In this document: piece after piece, positions 21,778-33,365 of the stretch
Position numbering within the stretch: the first letter of the stretch is position 1
Layout: each line of letters begins with the position of its first letter
Assembly: GCA_009767595.1 (NCBI GenBank)
Contig: VSDK01012725.1
Location: forward strand, 1 to 64,000
Direction: 5' to 3'
DNA from: Symbiodinium kawagutii
Lineage: Eukaryota > Sar > Dinophyceae > Suessiales > Symbiodiniaceae
DNA: 64,000 nt
Program-made: the position numbers and the translations under genes
Notes under the pieces: generated by a model
The model's input: the letters and a program-made list of their open reading frames with translations, nothing else
What the model was told of the DNA's origin: nothing
Database searches by the model: none

Positions 21778-22485
21778 GTGAAGTAGCATTTCACTAAGAA
21801 TTGTTGAGAATGTGTCAGAATAGCGGTTAAGAATGATATAATGTCAATGGCAATGAAGAAGGTTCAGAGTGGCCAAAGCTCTTTTCCGAAGCTGCCACGA
21901 CGAGATTGGTCATATCAACTCGTTCATTCACTGGTTCTACATCTCAGTGGCCATAAGTGTTGGTACGCTCATTTGCGGCAAAAAACAATTAGATAAACCA
22001 ACAAGGCTTCTTTAGAAGCCCCGTTTATGGAGACACCATCACCTACTGTTCTTGTATGTTCTTGTTTGGTTGATACTGATGATACAAGCATGTATAGACA
22101 TTAATCATCAATCATCGGGAAATGCTTTTTTGAAGGATAATGAATATTTTGGATACTTCGAAATGTGTTTGGTGCTTATCCATTTGTCAATGATTGATGC
22201 ACATGTCTTGTACATCAAAGAAAAATTTTACCTACTTCACGTTCCCAATCTTCAACCTCCCGAGTTTTAGGTACTGCGTTCGGTTCACAAGGGCTACATT
22301 GGAATGCTCACAGGACGGTGCCATCTCCATGGTTGGTCTCCAAAATCTGTGGTGGATTGGTTAACGAACCACCATTTAACCAGTCATTGACCATCAGTTA
22401 CTACGACCAATCAAATTAATCATCCTTAATCAGCAATCAACCATCCCTTCGCCATAGACCAAGCATCAATCAACCAGAACTATCA

Positions 22486-22585
22486 CTGGTTGGTGGTTTC
22501 AAACCCTATTAAAAATATTAGTCAACCTACCATTTGTTAATAAGTGCTAGGGAAAGTGAGCAAAATGTTTGAAACGGCCAACCAG
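22486..22585. mobile_element. Family D hairpin element
   Basis: CTGGTTGGTGGTTTCAAACC faces GTTTGAAACGGCCAACCAG. A solitary right end (TGTTTGAAACCACCAACCAG) lies at 22681-22700. Confidence 0.85.
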
Positions 22586-22755
22586 TAGTTGAACTTGACC
22601 ACGACCATTGTTGCTTATTATCCCTACTATTAGCCATTAACAATGGCAAAATCCACCAACTATCAAACCATAAACAATAATGTTTGAAACCACCAACCAG
22701 ATCAAATAACCAGCCCCTCTTGAATCCGATGTTTTGAGTCCCAGTGCCCAGTCAC

Positions 22756-22823
22756 AGCTCATGGCTCCCAGCAATGGTTGACTTCTGGGCATCACCAACC
22801 ACAGTAGTAGGTAGCTGGTAGTC
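22756..22823 (-). CDS. Candidate exon, TPR-like
   Basis: Bounded by CATGTCCAG|GACTAC (or CTACCAG|CTACC) and CATGAGCT|GTGACT. Reads DYQLPTTVVGDAQKST plus six residues. The GDAQKS turn resembles TPR inter-helix turns elsewhere in the gene. Confidence 0.4.
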
Positions 22824-23429
22824 CTGGACATGATCGTAGTCCATGATTTTTCCGAGATGAAGAATAACATGATCAAGAATGTCCAATGATCATACTAAGA
22901 ATAAGCAAACTCAGTAAGATCATGATGAAGAATAAGCAAACCCCATGATCATACTAAGTGATATTGGTCAAGAATCATACGGAGAAATGATCAAGAATGG
23001 TTCATCATTGCCCTTGACATGGTGCTTTAATAATCAAGAACAATTCTGCGGAATGACTGAAACGATCTGTAAGAATAATTTCTGAATCCATGATTCACCA
23101 TGGTGGCCATGAGAAACATCCAATCATCTTGATCAATCTTCATAAACCTCGATCAACCCACATAAGTGGCAAGAGGCTTGTGCCAACTGGTCATCTCCGT
23201 ATCAACCATCATGAACACCACGTTAGGAAACATGTGAAGCTCACAAACCAACTTATCAACGAGCTGGTTTGCCAGCCATTCAACAAGCATTGCGGCGGGT
23301 TTCGCCACTACCAGCCTTTGACTCACCATGACTCGTATGATTGACCAGAGTGATACTAGATGATACTAGGATTTACCAATATTAGTGATTGACGCTCATT
23401 CACAACTATGAACCATGATCAACCTTTCT

Positions 23430-23532
23430 ACTTGGATGTGCTGGGGTTGTAACTAGCTATAACCATAGTAAGCAATCCTATAAGGTAGCTTATAACCCCT
23501 TGAACTATGGTTCGTAACCAGCTACTTCGTGA
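23430..23532. mobile_element. Family E element
   Basis: CTACTTGGATGTGCTGGGGT start and CGTAACCAGCTACTT end. Interior GCTATAACCATAG is inverted at AACTATGGTTC. Confidence 0.55.
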
Positions 23533-23583
23533 ATTAGTGACCTACGATTACAACCATACTAGTAAACCTATGAGGTAACTGGC

Positions 23584-23709
23584 ATATGGCTGTGGATCAA
23601 AACCCTTAGTCCCCCTGGTTCCCCTATCATTAACCAGGCTGTTTTCCCTATGATTTGGTTGGTCATTACAAGCCATTATTGATGGTTAATATTGACCCAT
23701 AGCCATATG
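23584..23709. mobile_element. Family B hairpin element
   Basis: CATATGGCTGTGGATCAAAA faces TATTGACCCATAGCCATATG, forward orientation. Confidence 0.85.
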
Positions 23710-23739
23710 ATAACCAAACTTCTAGGGCTTAGAACCATA

Positions 23740-23880
23740 CCAGGTGCGACGCGTGGGGTGCCTCCAAGCGCGAGGCTACTCCTCACCCGTCACCTCCTTC
23801 CGCCGGTTCGGCCCCCCACCTCTGCGCTACATCCCAGGGACACCTGGCCCGCTAAGGCAGTACGCCTCAGCATGCGCAGG
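23740..23880 (-). CDS. Possible exon island, unresolved
   Basis: GC-rich. On the minus strand a stretch reading VAQRWGAEPAEG ends at a GTGACG donor, which would suit a TPR turn, but all three frames are plausible and no acceptor matches the neighbouring phase. Confidence 0.2.
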
Positions 23881-24000
23881 TGCATGACAATGGCTAAGAA
23901 TCCTTCGGAATGGCCACTATAGCAGTTCATGATGGCTATCGGAATGCCTTAAAGAACGGACTAATAAGCTGTTAGTGGTTTATGTTTCGCAAGGACAAAT

Positions 24001-24099
24001 GGGTGTTTCTCAAAATAGGGGACCCCAAATCATCCACGAGTATTTATTTTTAGTAATAAACCCACAATTTGTGGGTACCCCTATTTTGAGAAACCACCA
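24001..24099. mobile_element. Family A hairpin element
   Basis: GGGTGTTTCTCAAAATAGGG faces GTACCCCTATTTTGAGAAAC, near-consensus. Confidence 0.9.
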
Positions 24100-24254
24100 A
24101 ATCACGGAAAGTCATGGCTAAAAAGGTGAGTTGCAGACCGCTGGTACTCGATGGAAAACCACTTGGCTAAAGAGATGGGGGGGTTGACATTGCTCCACGG
24201 GCATCCTGTAGAAATTCCACCATTTGATGCTTTGCTCTTAGCAGCAAAAAAATA

Positions 24255-24375
24255 ATATGGCTATGGGTCAATACTAATCAACCAACTAATGAGGGATTAT
24301 CACCAGCAATGATAGGGAAAACAATGGTTAATGATAGGGGAACCAGGGGTACGGGGTTTTGACCCACAGCCATAT
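24255..24375. mobile_element. Family B hairpin element
   Basis: Reverse orientation: ATATGGCTATGGGTCAATAC start, GGTTTTGACCCACAGCCATA end. Confidence 0.9.
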
Positions 24376-24471
24376 GCTTTCCTGGTACCCACCAGCTCTG
24401 GTGGCGAGACACAAGGTTCCTTAGCAAGTGACTTGTAAAGAGGCTGGATATGGCTGGATCAACTAGAGTAC

Positions 24472-24553
24472 CCCAGCATGGCTGCGAAACACAGCGATGA
24501 GTTTTCCCGTGGAGGCAGGTGCTTCTTCCACGAGAAAGTCCACAGCGAGAAGT
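24472..24553 (-). CDS. Candidate exon, TPR-like
   Basis: Bounded by ACCATGGAG|ACTTCT and CATGCTGGG|GTACTC. Reads LLAVDFLVEEAPASTGKL, a good helix after EAYALL of the preceding exon, but the phase does not match that junction. A second minus frame (VVLGIQENHGDFSLW) and a plus frame are also open. Confidence 0.35.
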
Positions 24554-24944
24554 CTCCATGGTTTTCCTGGATACCAAGGACTACGCCAGCCACGGGAATG
24601 GTGGCCACTGAGTCTCTGGTGGCAATGACACTCCGAAAATTGAGAAACTGCCAAGAAGAACCAGGAACATGTCATGCGAAACTGGGTGGTCAGAATTGAT
24701 ATTCCAAGTTCCACTGGCAACGACGTGCTGATTACGATGAGAATACTGATGACGACCATGATTCGAAATGGTCTTGACCATGGTAATCTAACCAACATTG
24801 ATGATCACCAGGCATGACTGGCCTCTCTACGTGGTCCCATGGTTAGTAGCTATACAATTTACAAATGGTGGAACTAACCATGGTCACTACTCACTTCCTG
24901 GGCTGATCATCCAGCCGTACCAACGGAAGCATCAGCTGCGCTAC

Positions 24945-25004
24945 GGGTACTTGGGCCTCCCAGCAAGGCATAAGCTTCCAGCTCTTTGTCGCCACATCCC
25001 CGGG
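24945..25004 (-). CDS. Candidate exon, TPR-like
   Basis: Acceptor GTAGTTCTAG|CCCGGGG. Reads RGCGDKELEAYALL, then a donor at AGTACCC|GTAGCG (or CCCAA|GTACCC). Phase matches the exon at 26057-26128, giving ALGA-RGCGDKELEAYALL, a typical TPR helix-turn-helix. Confidence 0.6.
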
Positions 25005-25342
25005 CTAGAACTACGCCCTGGCCGTGTTGGTTTTCGAAGGGCCCAACGGGGTGATCTTGAAAGAATGGATGGTGTGGGTCAGATTGCCGATCTCAACATG
25101 TCCATGGTAAACCACCAGTTAAATGGTTGGTCTATATAATTTCCATTGGTTATCACTTCTTGACTCATACACCCTTCGGTCATCAAAGAGCTCGATTCCC
25201 GGAAAAATGCTGGTACCCAACAAGTAAACCATCTAGAAATGGTGGATGTCTCGAGTGCAAAGAAAAGCCATGGCGTTGCGAGAGTGTTGCTTCTCAAAAG
25301 TCTGGAACCTCAGACCAAGCGTCGGGGGGTGATGAAGATCGC

Positions 25343-25426
<84 letters not shown>

Positions 25427-25446
25427 AATGATGATGATCATGATGA
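25343..25446. repeat. (GAT)n microsatellite
   Basis: About 34 units with two interruptions at the end. It yields meaningless poly-Asp, poly-Met and poly-His frames. Confidence 0.97.
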
Positions 25447-25661
25447 TTGATATTTTGAACATTGCACATCTTCATCACATCAAAAATTGTTACGTGTGTT
25501 TTCCAGCTCAAAAAACGTTCTCAATATTGTTCATTGCTACATGCCCCTGGGAAACTTAGAGTTGCTTGTTGGTACATCCCGGTTTTTGTTGCGTGTACTG
25601 TCAAAACTATACCACTACGTCCAAACAATACTGGTTTAACCATCAATCATCAATTAAGCAT

Positions 25662-25770
25662 TTGAGTGTTCTCAAAATAGGGGCACCCGAAATCATCTAT
25701 TGTTTACCATTTATGACAGTAAAACAACCATTTGGGGGGTCCGACGGTCCCCCATTTTGAGAAACCACCA
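25662..25770. mobile_element. Family A hairpin element
   Basis: TTGAGTGTTCTCAAAATAGG faces CCATTTTGAGAAACCACC. GGTCC ACGG interruption in the right arm. Confidence 0.8.
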
Positions 25771-26056
25771 ATTTTATCCAGCATGAAAACAACTCACCAA
25801 CAAAATGTCCAACGGTATCTTGGCACCAAGTCGCTCGTCGCTCAACATGCTCAGCAAATCTCCGCGATGCTTTGGCTGAACTAGTATTAGCCGAGCTGTT
25901 GACTCCTTTCCCATCAATCATCATTCACCCGTACTGTCAACTTTAGTGAGCTAGTGAGCCTCCAAAAAGTTCGACATTGGTCGCTTGCATGCCGCAACGG
26001 GTACATCTGGGTCCCGGGTCCCGTTACAGCGGAAGCGTTGCGGGTCAGCGGGGCAC

Positions 26057-26128
26057 CCCCCAAGGCAACCCGCAAGGCCTGCATGGCTGTCTCGACCCCA
26101 CCATCCAGGTCACCCAGCAGGATCTTAC
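26057..26128 (-). CDS. Candidate exon, TPR-like
   Basis: Bounded by GATCGCCGAG|GTAAG and CCTTGGGGG|GTGCCC, 72 nt. Reads KILLGDLDGGVETAMQAL plus five residues. Leading two and trailing one base fit both neighbours. An upstream frame ATEILAAAPSAGIAE ending at the same GAG|GTAAGA could make that site a donor instead; I prefer the acceptor reading because of phase. Confidence 0.6.
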
Positions 26129-26192
26129 CTCGGCGATCCCAGCACTGGGAGCTGCGGCGAGGATTTCTGTGGCGTTTCCCCGGGGTTTTGCA

Positions 26193-26268
26193 TAGGAAAA
26201 CCATGGGAAATCAATGGGAAATCCATAGAAAAACCATGGGAAAACCATGGAAAACCATAGGAAAGCCA
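26193..26268. repeat. Degenerate tandem repeat
   Basis: Six to seven copies of a 10-12-bp AAACCATGGG-type word. Confidence 0.75.
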
Positions 26269-27345
26269 GCGATTTTTAATGATCGAAGATGTGTGACGTA
26301 AAGAAGCTGCGCAAAATAGAGAACGTAAATTATAAACGCACAGAAACATAAAACATGTATTCTACTGATATACTTACAAGGATACATATGCATGTGATTG
26401 CACAAATGGATGTCAGATTCAGCTGCTGGTTCTTGTTGGTTGTTATCCATACTCGTATCCTCTATCACCAGCTTATTTACCAAAGAATTCTCAAAGAAAC
26501 CATTGTATGTCATCATGAACGACTATTCAGAAGTGTTCACTAACAGATCTCCAGAATTAGTCGACAACAGATCTCCAGAATAATTCGCCAACAAATCTGA
26601 AAACTTCAATGACTCTAGCTCTGAATAGCTGGGCCAAGAGGCTGAGAGGGGCACCAATGTACCCGGTCGGGTCACGTAACTGGTTCGTGGAGGATTGCAC
26701 CAGTGCGATGGTCAGAAGCATCAGCCACTATTATCAATCGTGACCACTAAGTCACTAGGAACCCGCATAAAATGGTGAATCACGATGGACAATATTGTGC
26801 TTAATTTATGGGATGGACAATAGTGTTAAATGGGTGCTTAGCATTCATCATCAAACACAAAGGTGGCTTCCAGATTTCTGGTAAAAACCAATGGGCAATT
26901 CTACCCGATCATTCCAAAGACCAGAAACCACTAGCACGTTTACACACCACTAACCGCCTGTCTTGCTGGAATCACAATGACGATCCTTGGCACCATCATC
27001 ATCAATGACTAAACAGATTATCATGGCAAACCAAGCCTGGCGAACCATAGATTCAGTATTCACAACCATTGACCAAGATAATCCATCGTCAACCATGATT
27101 CCTGATGATTCTGGGTCACAATTAACCATCAGCAACTGAACCGTCAACCCATGTTTTGCCATGCTGGTCCGCTATTCCGCACATGAAAAACTCCGATAAA
27201 CCAGCTTTGTGGCTCAGCAGATTCATCCTGTTGAACTATGCTTTTAATCATCAGTAAGCATATACATAGATTTACCGTTCATGAAAGTAAGCATATTACA
27301 TTCATATATTTATATATGTATATGTTTATTTTATGTATGTTTATA

Positions 27346-27452
27346 TAATAATAAAAAAAATAATAATAGAAATAATAATAATAACAATAATAATAACAAT
27401 AATAATAACAATAATAATAATAACAAATAATAATAATAACAATAATATAATA
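27346..27452. repeat. AAT/AAC-rich microsatellite
   Basis: Repeated AATAATAAC units. Confidence 0.9.
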
Positions 27453-27783
27453 TGTTTCCTTATTAAAAAAATGCTTAGCTATAACTATAAGCATTGAGTT
27501 TGTCCAGCATCAGTATGTATGCCAGTCATCATAAACAATACTATTCGTCGTCATGACCAAATCATGACTAGCCACTATGAAATCATCTTTAAGCATGACT
27601 AATGGCTAATTAGATCAATCCAAAATCGGTATCAATAGAAAACCACTATCAAACCACTAGAAAACCACGATAAATCCCTGTTAAACCACCATAAACCACT
27701 ATCTAATCATGATTAAATCCTCCATAAACCACCATAAACCACTACTAAACCACTAAAAATTCCACGATTCACCGCTCCTTTAC

Positions 27784-27848
27784 CCCATCTTTCCAGCACG
27801 TTGGTCTCCCCACTTTGTGCCGCCACGTTGGAGGCACGGCCTTGGCTC
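27784..27848 (-). CDS. Candidate exon of giant gene
   Basis: Bounded by GCCTTTCCAG|GAGCC and AGATGGG|GTAAAG. Reads SQGRASNVAAQSGETNVL plus three residues. The leading and trailing single bases complete codons with 29427-29482 and 26057-26128. Confidence 0.6.
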
Positions 27849-27939
27849 CTGGAAAGGCAGCAGGGTGGGAGGAGGCAAAACCACAGCGGGCACCACGGCG
27901 AAGCACGGGAATTCATAGGGATAAATTCCAGTGGTGTAC

Positions 27940-28260
27940 ATAGTTATAATACTGGTAAATAATATTGGTAAATAAATAGTAGTCTACCAGTATTTACCAG
28001 TGGTTTACCTAATGCTGGTGAATTAGTGGTAACCTAATTTATTGGCAAATACCGGTATTATTTTCATATTTAACCCAATTGTAATACCGGTAAATATTGG
28101 TAAATACTGGTAGATAATGCTGAATGATGGTTAATAAAGGTACATAAAGACTGGTAAGTATGGTAGATTCGCTGGTAGATAATGGTTTCTATAGTGGCTA
28201 AGACCAGTATCATGGCTAATGCTGGTTAAGACCAGTATCACAATAAATACTGGTATTTGT
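27940..28260. repeat. Imperfect palindromic ACTGGTAAATA repeats
   Basis: TACTGGTAAATA-type words occur many times in both orientations (TTTACCAGTATTTACCAGT and inverse). This would form long foldbacks. Confidence 0.7.
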
Positions 28261-28261
28261 C

Positions 28262-28781
28262 AAATGCGGCGAATCAATGGTTGATAATGCTGAATGATAG
28301 TTGATAGTGGGTACTGAGTTCCTCATTGGCTCAATCATGTTTGATACTGGTCATACTTGCCTTGTTCGCCAACATGGCTGCACAGCTCATCATGTCGCTA
28401 CGAATTGACAGATGTCACTAATGGATCTGTTCAGCTATCGTTGACAACACCTTTGGATAACCTGAGAGGACCCATGGGAAAAGTCAGGCCAAACCGAGAT
28501 ACCAATCATGAGAAAGATCATGGGCCCCGCAGTCACGGCCTGTGCTTAGCTTTCATGGTACTTTTCCTGCGAATGATTGGTTGCGCAGCCCACTCGCGAA
28601 GTCTTCGCAAAAAAGAATCATGTGTACCAAATAGAATCAGGAAATGCCCCCTCGAAGACAGCCTGCAAATATTGAATGACAGTTCACTGAATAACCAGCA
28701 GCCAGGATCTTCCATTGCTGCTTAGATCCGCGCTGCCACTTATTGGCTAACACGGAACAGCGCTGAATAACATCGCAAAAC
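28262..28781. other. No exon accepted
   Basis: A plus-strand open frame at 28357-28725 lacks splice context and codon bias. Nothing else seen. Confidence 0.4.
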
Positions 28782-28861
28782 GGACCTGGGAGGACTCGAA
28801 CCTCCAAGTCAAGGTGATCACCATCAGAGACACGACGCCACACCCATTGGGCAACAGGTCC
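28782..28861 (-). tRNA. tRNA-like sequence, probably a pseudogene or SINE head
   Basis: On the minus strand GGACCTG pairs perfectly with CAGGTCC (7 bp). GGAGG-TTCGAGT-CCTCC forms an ideal T arm, and GGTTCGAGTCC is a good pol III B box. GCC...GGC gives a D arm with AATGGG in the loop. The middle (80 nt in all) contains the palindrome GGTGATCACC and no clean 5-bp anticodon stem, so the isotype cannot be read. Confidence 0.45.
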
Positions 28862-29426
28862 AGATGCATCATAAACCTATTAACCTGTCATAATGTGAAG
28901 CCTCGGGTCACAAAGTAGATTGGGCCTTTTCACATCAATGTATTCATTTGTATATTGTAGACATCAGCAACAAACTTTGCGCATGTGTGATAAGTATGGA
29001 TAGACGTGACAAACTATACACATAACGGCAGCGTTGACCGTCATTGATTGGAAAGGATCGCAGTGTATCAACCTTCCCCAAAAGCCGGAGACCCCAACAG
29101 ATGTATCGGATAGCAACGTGAATACGTTTTTAGTACTGGTTATGAATAACCAGTTTTAATGCAGTAAGTATAAATCGAAAATGGGTGCTAATGACTATGG
29201 TTATCAATTTTCATGCCTATGAATAACCAGTATAAGGATTAATGAATGTACTCCTTACACCGGTGATCAATAGTCATGGATCACTCATCTAGTTATCACT
29301 GATTATATAATCGACAAGTGACTATAACCCACTATAACCCGCTATACCTATACTGTGCTATACTCATTATGTAACTCATTATTTTACCGAGTGCGTTGGT
29401 GTAATGGTCATTAAGCGCCAAGTTAC
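28862..29426. other. Intron-like DNA
   Basis: Contains repeated TATAACC/AACCAGT words. No exon seen. Confidence 0.5.
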
Positions 29427-29482
29427 CCGCTCTCCCATGCAGCTCTCCTCTTGTCACCCAGAACCAGGAATGCACAGCGAGC
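29427..29482 (-). CDS. Candidate exon, TPR-like
   Basis: Bounded by TTGCGCCAG|GCTCGC and GAGAGCGG|GTAACT. Reads ARCAFLVLGDKRRAAWES plus two bases. LGDKRRAAWE is a TPR-type turn. Phases match 31877-31903 and 27784-27848. Confidence 0.65.
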
Positions 29483-29562
29483 CTGGCGCAATGGCAGGTG
29501 CTGGATGTCCTGTGCTTTGGGATAGAACCGTCGTAAGTTAGTTCGGTTAGAAGCCCTACAAA

Positions 29563-29665
29563 GTGGGCCCCCAACCACTTATTAGTTGGTTTATAACTGA
29601 CCTAACTAGGGTTAACTACCAGTTATAGGGGTAATAAGCAAACTTATAAGTGGTTGGGGGTCCAC
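29563..29665. mobile_element. Family F hairpin element (single copy)
   Basis: GTGGGCCCCCAACCACTTAT faces AACTTATAAGTGGTTGGGGG then TCCAC: inverted arms of about 25 bp around a core of about 50 bp. Distinct from families A-E. Confidence 0.7.
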
Positions 29666-29888
29666 CTTATATAATCAGGCTTTGTAGCCCTATAACGTAG
29701 GTTTACTAGCCCCTAGAACCATGCTTGGTAGCCCTATAACGTAGGTGACCTAGCCCCTATGACCATGCTTAAGTAACACTGCAAGGTAGGTTAGAAGCCC
29801 TATAACCATGGTGAAGGCAACTGCTTGCTCAGTGGGGATGCACATCATTTTTTTTCGATAATCTGGCCCGAAACAAGACGTTAATGTT

Positions 29889-30155
29889 GGGGGGGTCTTA
29901 AGTCATTAAGGGAACCCCCAAGTTAAGGATGAAGTTGATTGCCCAAAATGATGAAAAACTTGGATAACTGGGGGCTCTCAATATACTAGATGGATGGTTT
30001 CGTACTTTAAACGGCTAATAAACGTTAAATCCTGCCAAGACTTGAAACATTAAATCCTGATGATAATTACAATAAATCTTGTTTCTATTGCTTTTCCTAT
30101 AAACGGCTAATCAATTGTATGATTTGGGGGTGCCCCGAGCTATTAAGAAACCACC
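29889..30155. mobile_element. Family A relics
   Basis: Two decayed halves: GGAACCCCCAAGTTA...ATAACTGGGGGCTC, and TCAATTGTATGATTTGGGGG with TATTAAGAAACCACCATG. Confidence 0.45.
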
Positions 30156-30782
30156 ATGTTGCTGGTAGACCCGGTCAAAGATGGCACCAAAACTGACGGT
30201 GACTTGGAGCGATTGGATTCGTCCCTTGGCAGCAGTTCACACGTTAAAAATGTGCAAACTTGCAGGCAATATACATGGCTTTTAAATAATTAATAGAGAG
30301 ATAATACGAAAAATTCCAACAACAATGGTTAATGATGATTGTATAGGTTTGTCCGTATTATTCATCGGGAAACGGCCAGTTTTGGTGCAATTACACGATT
30401 TATGGACAAAACCATATCCTGCAATCAGAAGTTGGGATGTGAAAACCGAGGTCGCTGCATTTGCGTCACTCTTGACCCAGTGGAGTTTCCATGAATTTTT
30501 CCCCTGAATTTTTCGCAGTTTCGCACCCCCTTTGCGCCTCTGGAGAAAGATCGATTTTTCCGTGCTCACGGGTTTGTCCAAAACTGTACCCCCCAAAACT
30601 AGCTGTTTCCCAATGAATAACGGCTAATATTGACTGGTTAGTAGGTACCACCATGACGAACTCGACCAAACCATCGTCCCATTTTGGAGGCCAAACAAGC
30701 TCGCAGTATCAAGTCATAAAACGTAGTCGGCTATGCCAAGTGTTGGTTGCATCCCTATCGGACGGTTCAATTTTCACCTTTA

Positions 30783-30791
30783 TCATCACTG

Positions 30792-30844
<53 letters not shown>
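30783..30844. repeat. (ATC)n microsatellite
   Basis: About 18 uninterrupted ATC units. Confidence 0.95.
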
Positions 30845-30845
<1 letters not shown>

Positions 30846-31059
30846 GTGGATTTAATGTGAAGGTTGGTTCGGAAAATACCGCAGACATGTTGGTGGTTTA
30901 CATCCAAAGTGTTGATTATTCTGTTCTCACAGGCCTGCTTGCAATTGGTCGGCTTCAAGTGCTATCAAAACAAGCACTGCAACCAAAAGACAGCTTGAAA
31001 ACAAACTGCACCCAGCTGAAGAAGGCAGGTTGATTGTCGACAGTTGGGTTATAAGCCTT

Positions 31060-31113
31060 ATAAGCCTTATAACCATGGGTATGTTGCCTTATAACCATGG
31101 GTATGTTGCCTTG
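31060..31113. repeat. 21-22-bp tandem repeat
   Basis: GCCTTATAACCATGGGTATG occurs twice, with a partial third. Confidence 0.85.
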
Positions 31114-31876
31114 TAACTGTTGGTCAGAAGATCTGTTTCTCATGTTGTTGACAAGTCATTGATCTCCAACTTGGCCCTTGAACCTGGTACGAACGACGCC
31201 AGCACACCCACAAGGCTGCCCAGGCTGCTTGTCAGTGGCTTAAAGCTGCGCTTAACGGATTGCGGGTCAGGATGTAAGCCACAAGCCAAACGAGAGAAAA
31301 AGCCATGAAACCCGCAGGTAACAACGAACAGCTAAAAGCGCTGAATAAGCGCTAAATGAGTTCCAAATTAGCGCTAAGCAAGCACTGAAACTAACATGGT
31401 GAATGATGATTGATGGTGCTTCATCGTGGTTCCTTAATGGTGTTTAATTGGGTGCTGGTATATCCCTGTTATTGGTGCGGGTAGTCGGGTTAATAGCATG
31501 ATTAATGGTTAGTCATCAGCAACGATAGAGATATTCCGCCACCTTTTCTCCATGGTTGATACATATGGATCTGGCATTTATCAAGCTGTACGGATCAGTT
31601 CATGCGGCCTCAGCTCATCCATGCATGTAATCGTGCATAGGTTAAGCCTTTCCAATGATCATTTGATTTTAGTGGCCACTGCTCCTGTCCTCGCTGCTGA
31701 AGGGCTACATGGATACCCCTGACTCCTGGCCTCGCTCCCAACCAACAGCTAGTCATGGGCATGTGATCCATAGCTGATCACTTCGGCCTGTTCGGCGACG
31801 CCGGCTGCTTCTTGGCGGTTCTTGAAAAGGTCCACCAACGGTCCTGGCACCGAGGTCGGCGATCAAAGGATGGCAC

Positions 31877-31903
31877 AGCATTTTGGGCGACCCGAGCGTC
31901 GCC
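31877..31903 (-). CDS. Candidate 27-nt micro-exon
   Basis: Bounded by CTCGCTTGAAG|GGCGAC and CAAAATGCT|GTGCCA. Reads GDARVAQNA, phase 0 both ends. It continues naturally from ...LLSYEG and into ARCAFLVLGD. Confidence 0.5.
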
Positions 31904-32335
31904 CTTCAAGCGAGGGAAAGTCGGCCAGAAATTTGAATTTTTAGCCTCGGCCAATTATATCTCAAGCAAACATGGCAACAGTTTCCCAATAGCAGCAGTG
32001 ATTTCGGATGGGTGCCCCATGGTGCCCCATCACAGCTCGGAATGATCAAATCCCAAGGTTTGGTTTCCTGTAGAAATCCGATTCCTTTGCTGCCTTCAGC
32101 ATCCCATTGATAACAAATACGATTGGTTACAACACCCCTCGGTTGTTGGTGAGAAGCACTGTTTTGGTGATAATAACCATTCTTGGTGGCATTTGATATG
32201 CCCATTTAGGGATAGCAGGGGGAAACATTCCGGGAAAATACCAACCTCAACTAGTCGAGATGATCCCATAGAAAAATGACCCATCCTGCGATTTCTTGTG
32301 CATTGGCGTCCTGGAAACGAACACCCCTTTGATGT

Positions 32336-32442
32336 GGTGGTTTCTCCAGTCATAGGGGTTGCCGCAAATCATCCATCAATAGTCGTTTGTAGCAAAAAAC
32401 CCACCATTTACTGTAGGGGGTCCCCCATGTTAAGAAGCCCCC
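32336..32442. mobile_element. Family A hairpin element
   Basis: GTGGTGGTTTCTCCAGTCAT start, TGTAGGGGGTCCCCCATGTT and AAGAAGCCCCC end. Confidence 0.7.
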
Positions 32443-32605
32443 AACCGGAAAACCCACCGTTTCAATGATTGAGCCACGAGAGACTTCTGCACGGTGGTTG
32501 ATGTACCCTGGGATGTGCATCGTTAGTAAGTCTCAGCTACATGGCTGCAGGAGTCAGAACCACCTTAAAACTAGCCGCACATCCAGCTGTTCTGATGATT
32601 GTCAA

Positions 32606-32638
32606 TCATCGTCGTCATCATCATCATCATCATCATCG
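32606..32638. repeat. (ATC)n microsatellite
   Basis: Ten ATC-type units with GTC interruptions. Confidence 0.9.
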
Positions 32639-32654
32639 GCAATGATTCCCAGTA

Positions 32655-33010
32655 ATCACGATCAATCATTCTGAAGCATCTCAATCATTCACTATCAACA
32701 TTTTCATCATTTAATCGTTAATCATTGGTAATAGTTAAACATCATCAACCATTCTGAACCATTCACAATCATCATTGACCATAGATTGTATATAGCCCTT
32801 ACCAACCTTTACTCACCACTACTAGCCATTCTCAACAATTACTAATCAGTATTAACAATGATCGACCATTCTCAACCATTCTTAACCAGAAATTTACCAC
32901 TAGCCGTTGTTCACCATTTTTGACCGCTAAGAACCATTATCCAACCATGACTAACCATTATATAGTCACTATTGTCAACCACTCTCAACCATTCTCAACG
33001 ATGAATAAAT
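32655..33010. repeat. Degenerate ACCATTCTCA word array
   Basis: About 20 copies of CAACCATTCTCA-like 10-12-mers at irregular spacing. Confidence 0.7.
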
Positions 33011-33041
33011 AAATTTTAACCCTTATTGGCCATCCCCAAAT

Positions 33042-33140
33042 ATGGATTCTCAAATTGAGGGACCCCAAAATCACTCATTGATAATCTAAAATAAACTATG
33101 TGGGGATGATTTGGGTTTCCCCCATGACTTGAGAAACACC
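33042..33140. mobile_element. Family A hairpin element
   Basis: TGGATTCTCAAATTGAGGGA start, CCCATGACTTGAGAAACACC end. One end of each subtype. Confidence 0.75.
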
Positions 33141-33147
33141 CACATTT

Positions 33148-33246
33148 TGGTTTCTCAAAATGGGGGTCACCCCCAAATCATCCTTGCTTAACCATTTATA
33201 GTAATAAACCACGCATTTTGGAGGTACCCCTATTTTAGGAAACACA
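33148..33246. mobile_element. Family A hairpin element
   Basis: GGTTTCTCAAAATGGGGGTC faces GGTACCCCTATTTTAGGAAA. It lies 7 bp from the previous copy. Confidence 0.85.
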
Positions 33247-33365
33247 CATACATTAGTTGTTTAACTATTGTTGGTTGTTATATGTCATCATACCCTATCA
33301 TTACATAACAAACAACAATGGTTGCCCTAACAACCCCCACATATCCATCCATCTGCGCATTTCCC

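Larger units (their letters stand above)
30156..31876. other. Intron-like DNA, one undecided island
   Basis: 31170-31290 is GC-richer and has spliceable frames on both strands (plus AAQAACQWLKAALNG before GTCAGG), left unassigned. Otherwise low complexity and an (ATC)n run. Confidence 0.4.

Noticed and set aside
24930-25090. Plus-strand frame YALAVLVFEGPNGV
   Set aside because: The minus-strand reading (GDKELEAYALL) joins in phase with the neighbouring TPR exon, so I took the minus strand at 24945-25004.
25233-25559. Poly-Asp, poly-Met and poly-His open frames
   Set aside because: All are readings of the (GAT)n microsatellite at 25343-25446.
29385-29466. tRNA A-box-like GTTGGTGTAATGG
   Set aside because: No B box or T arm follows, and the stretch overlaps a better supported minus-strand exon.
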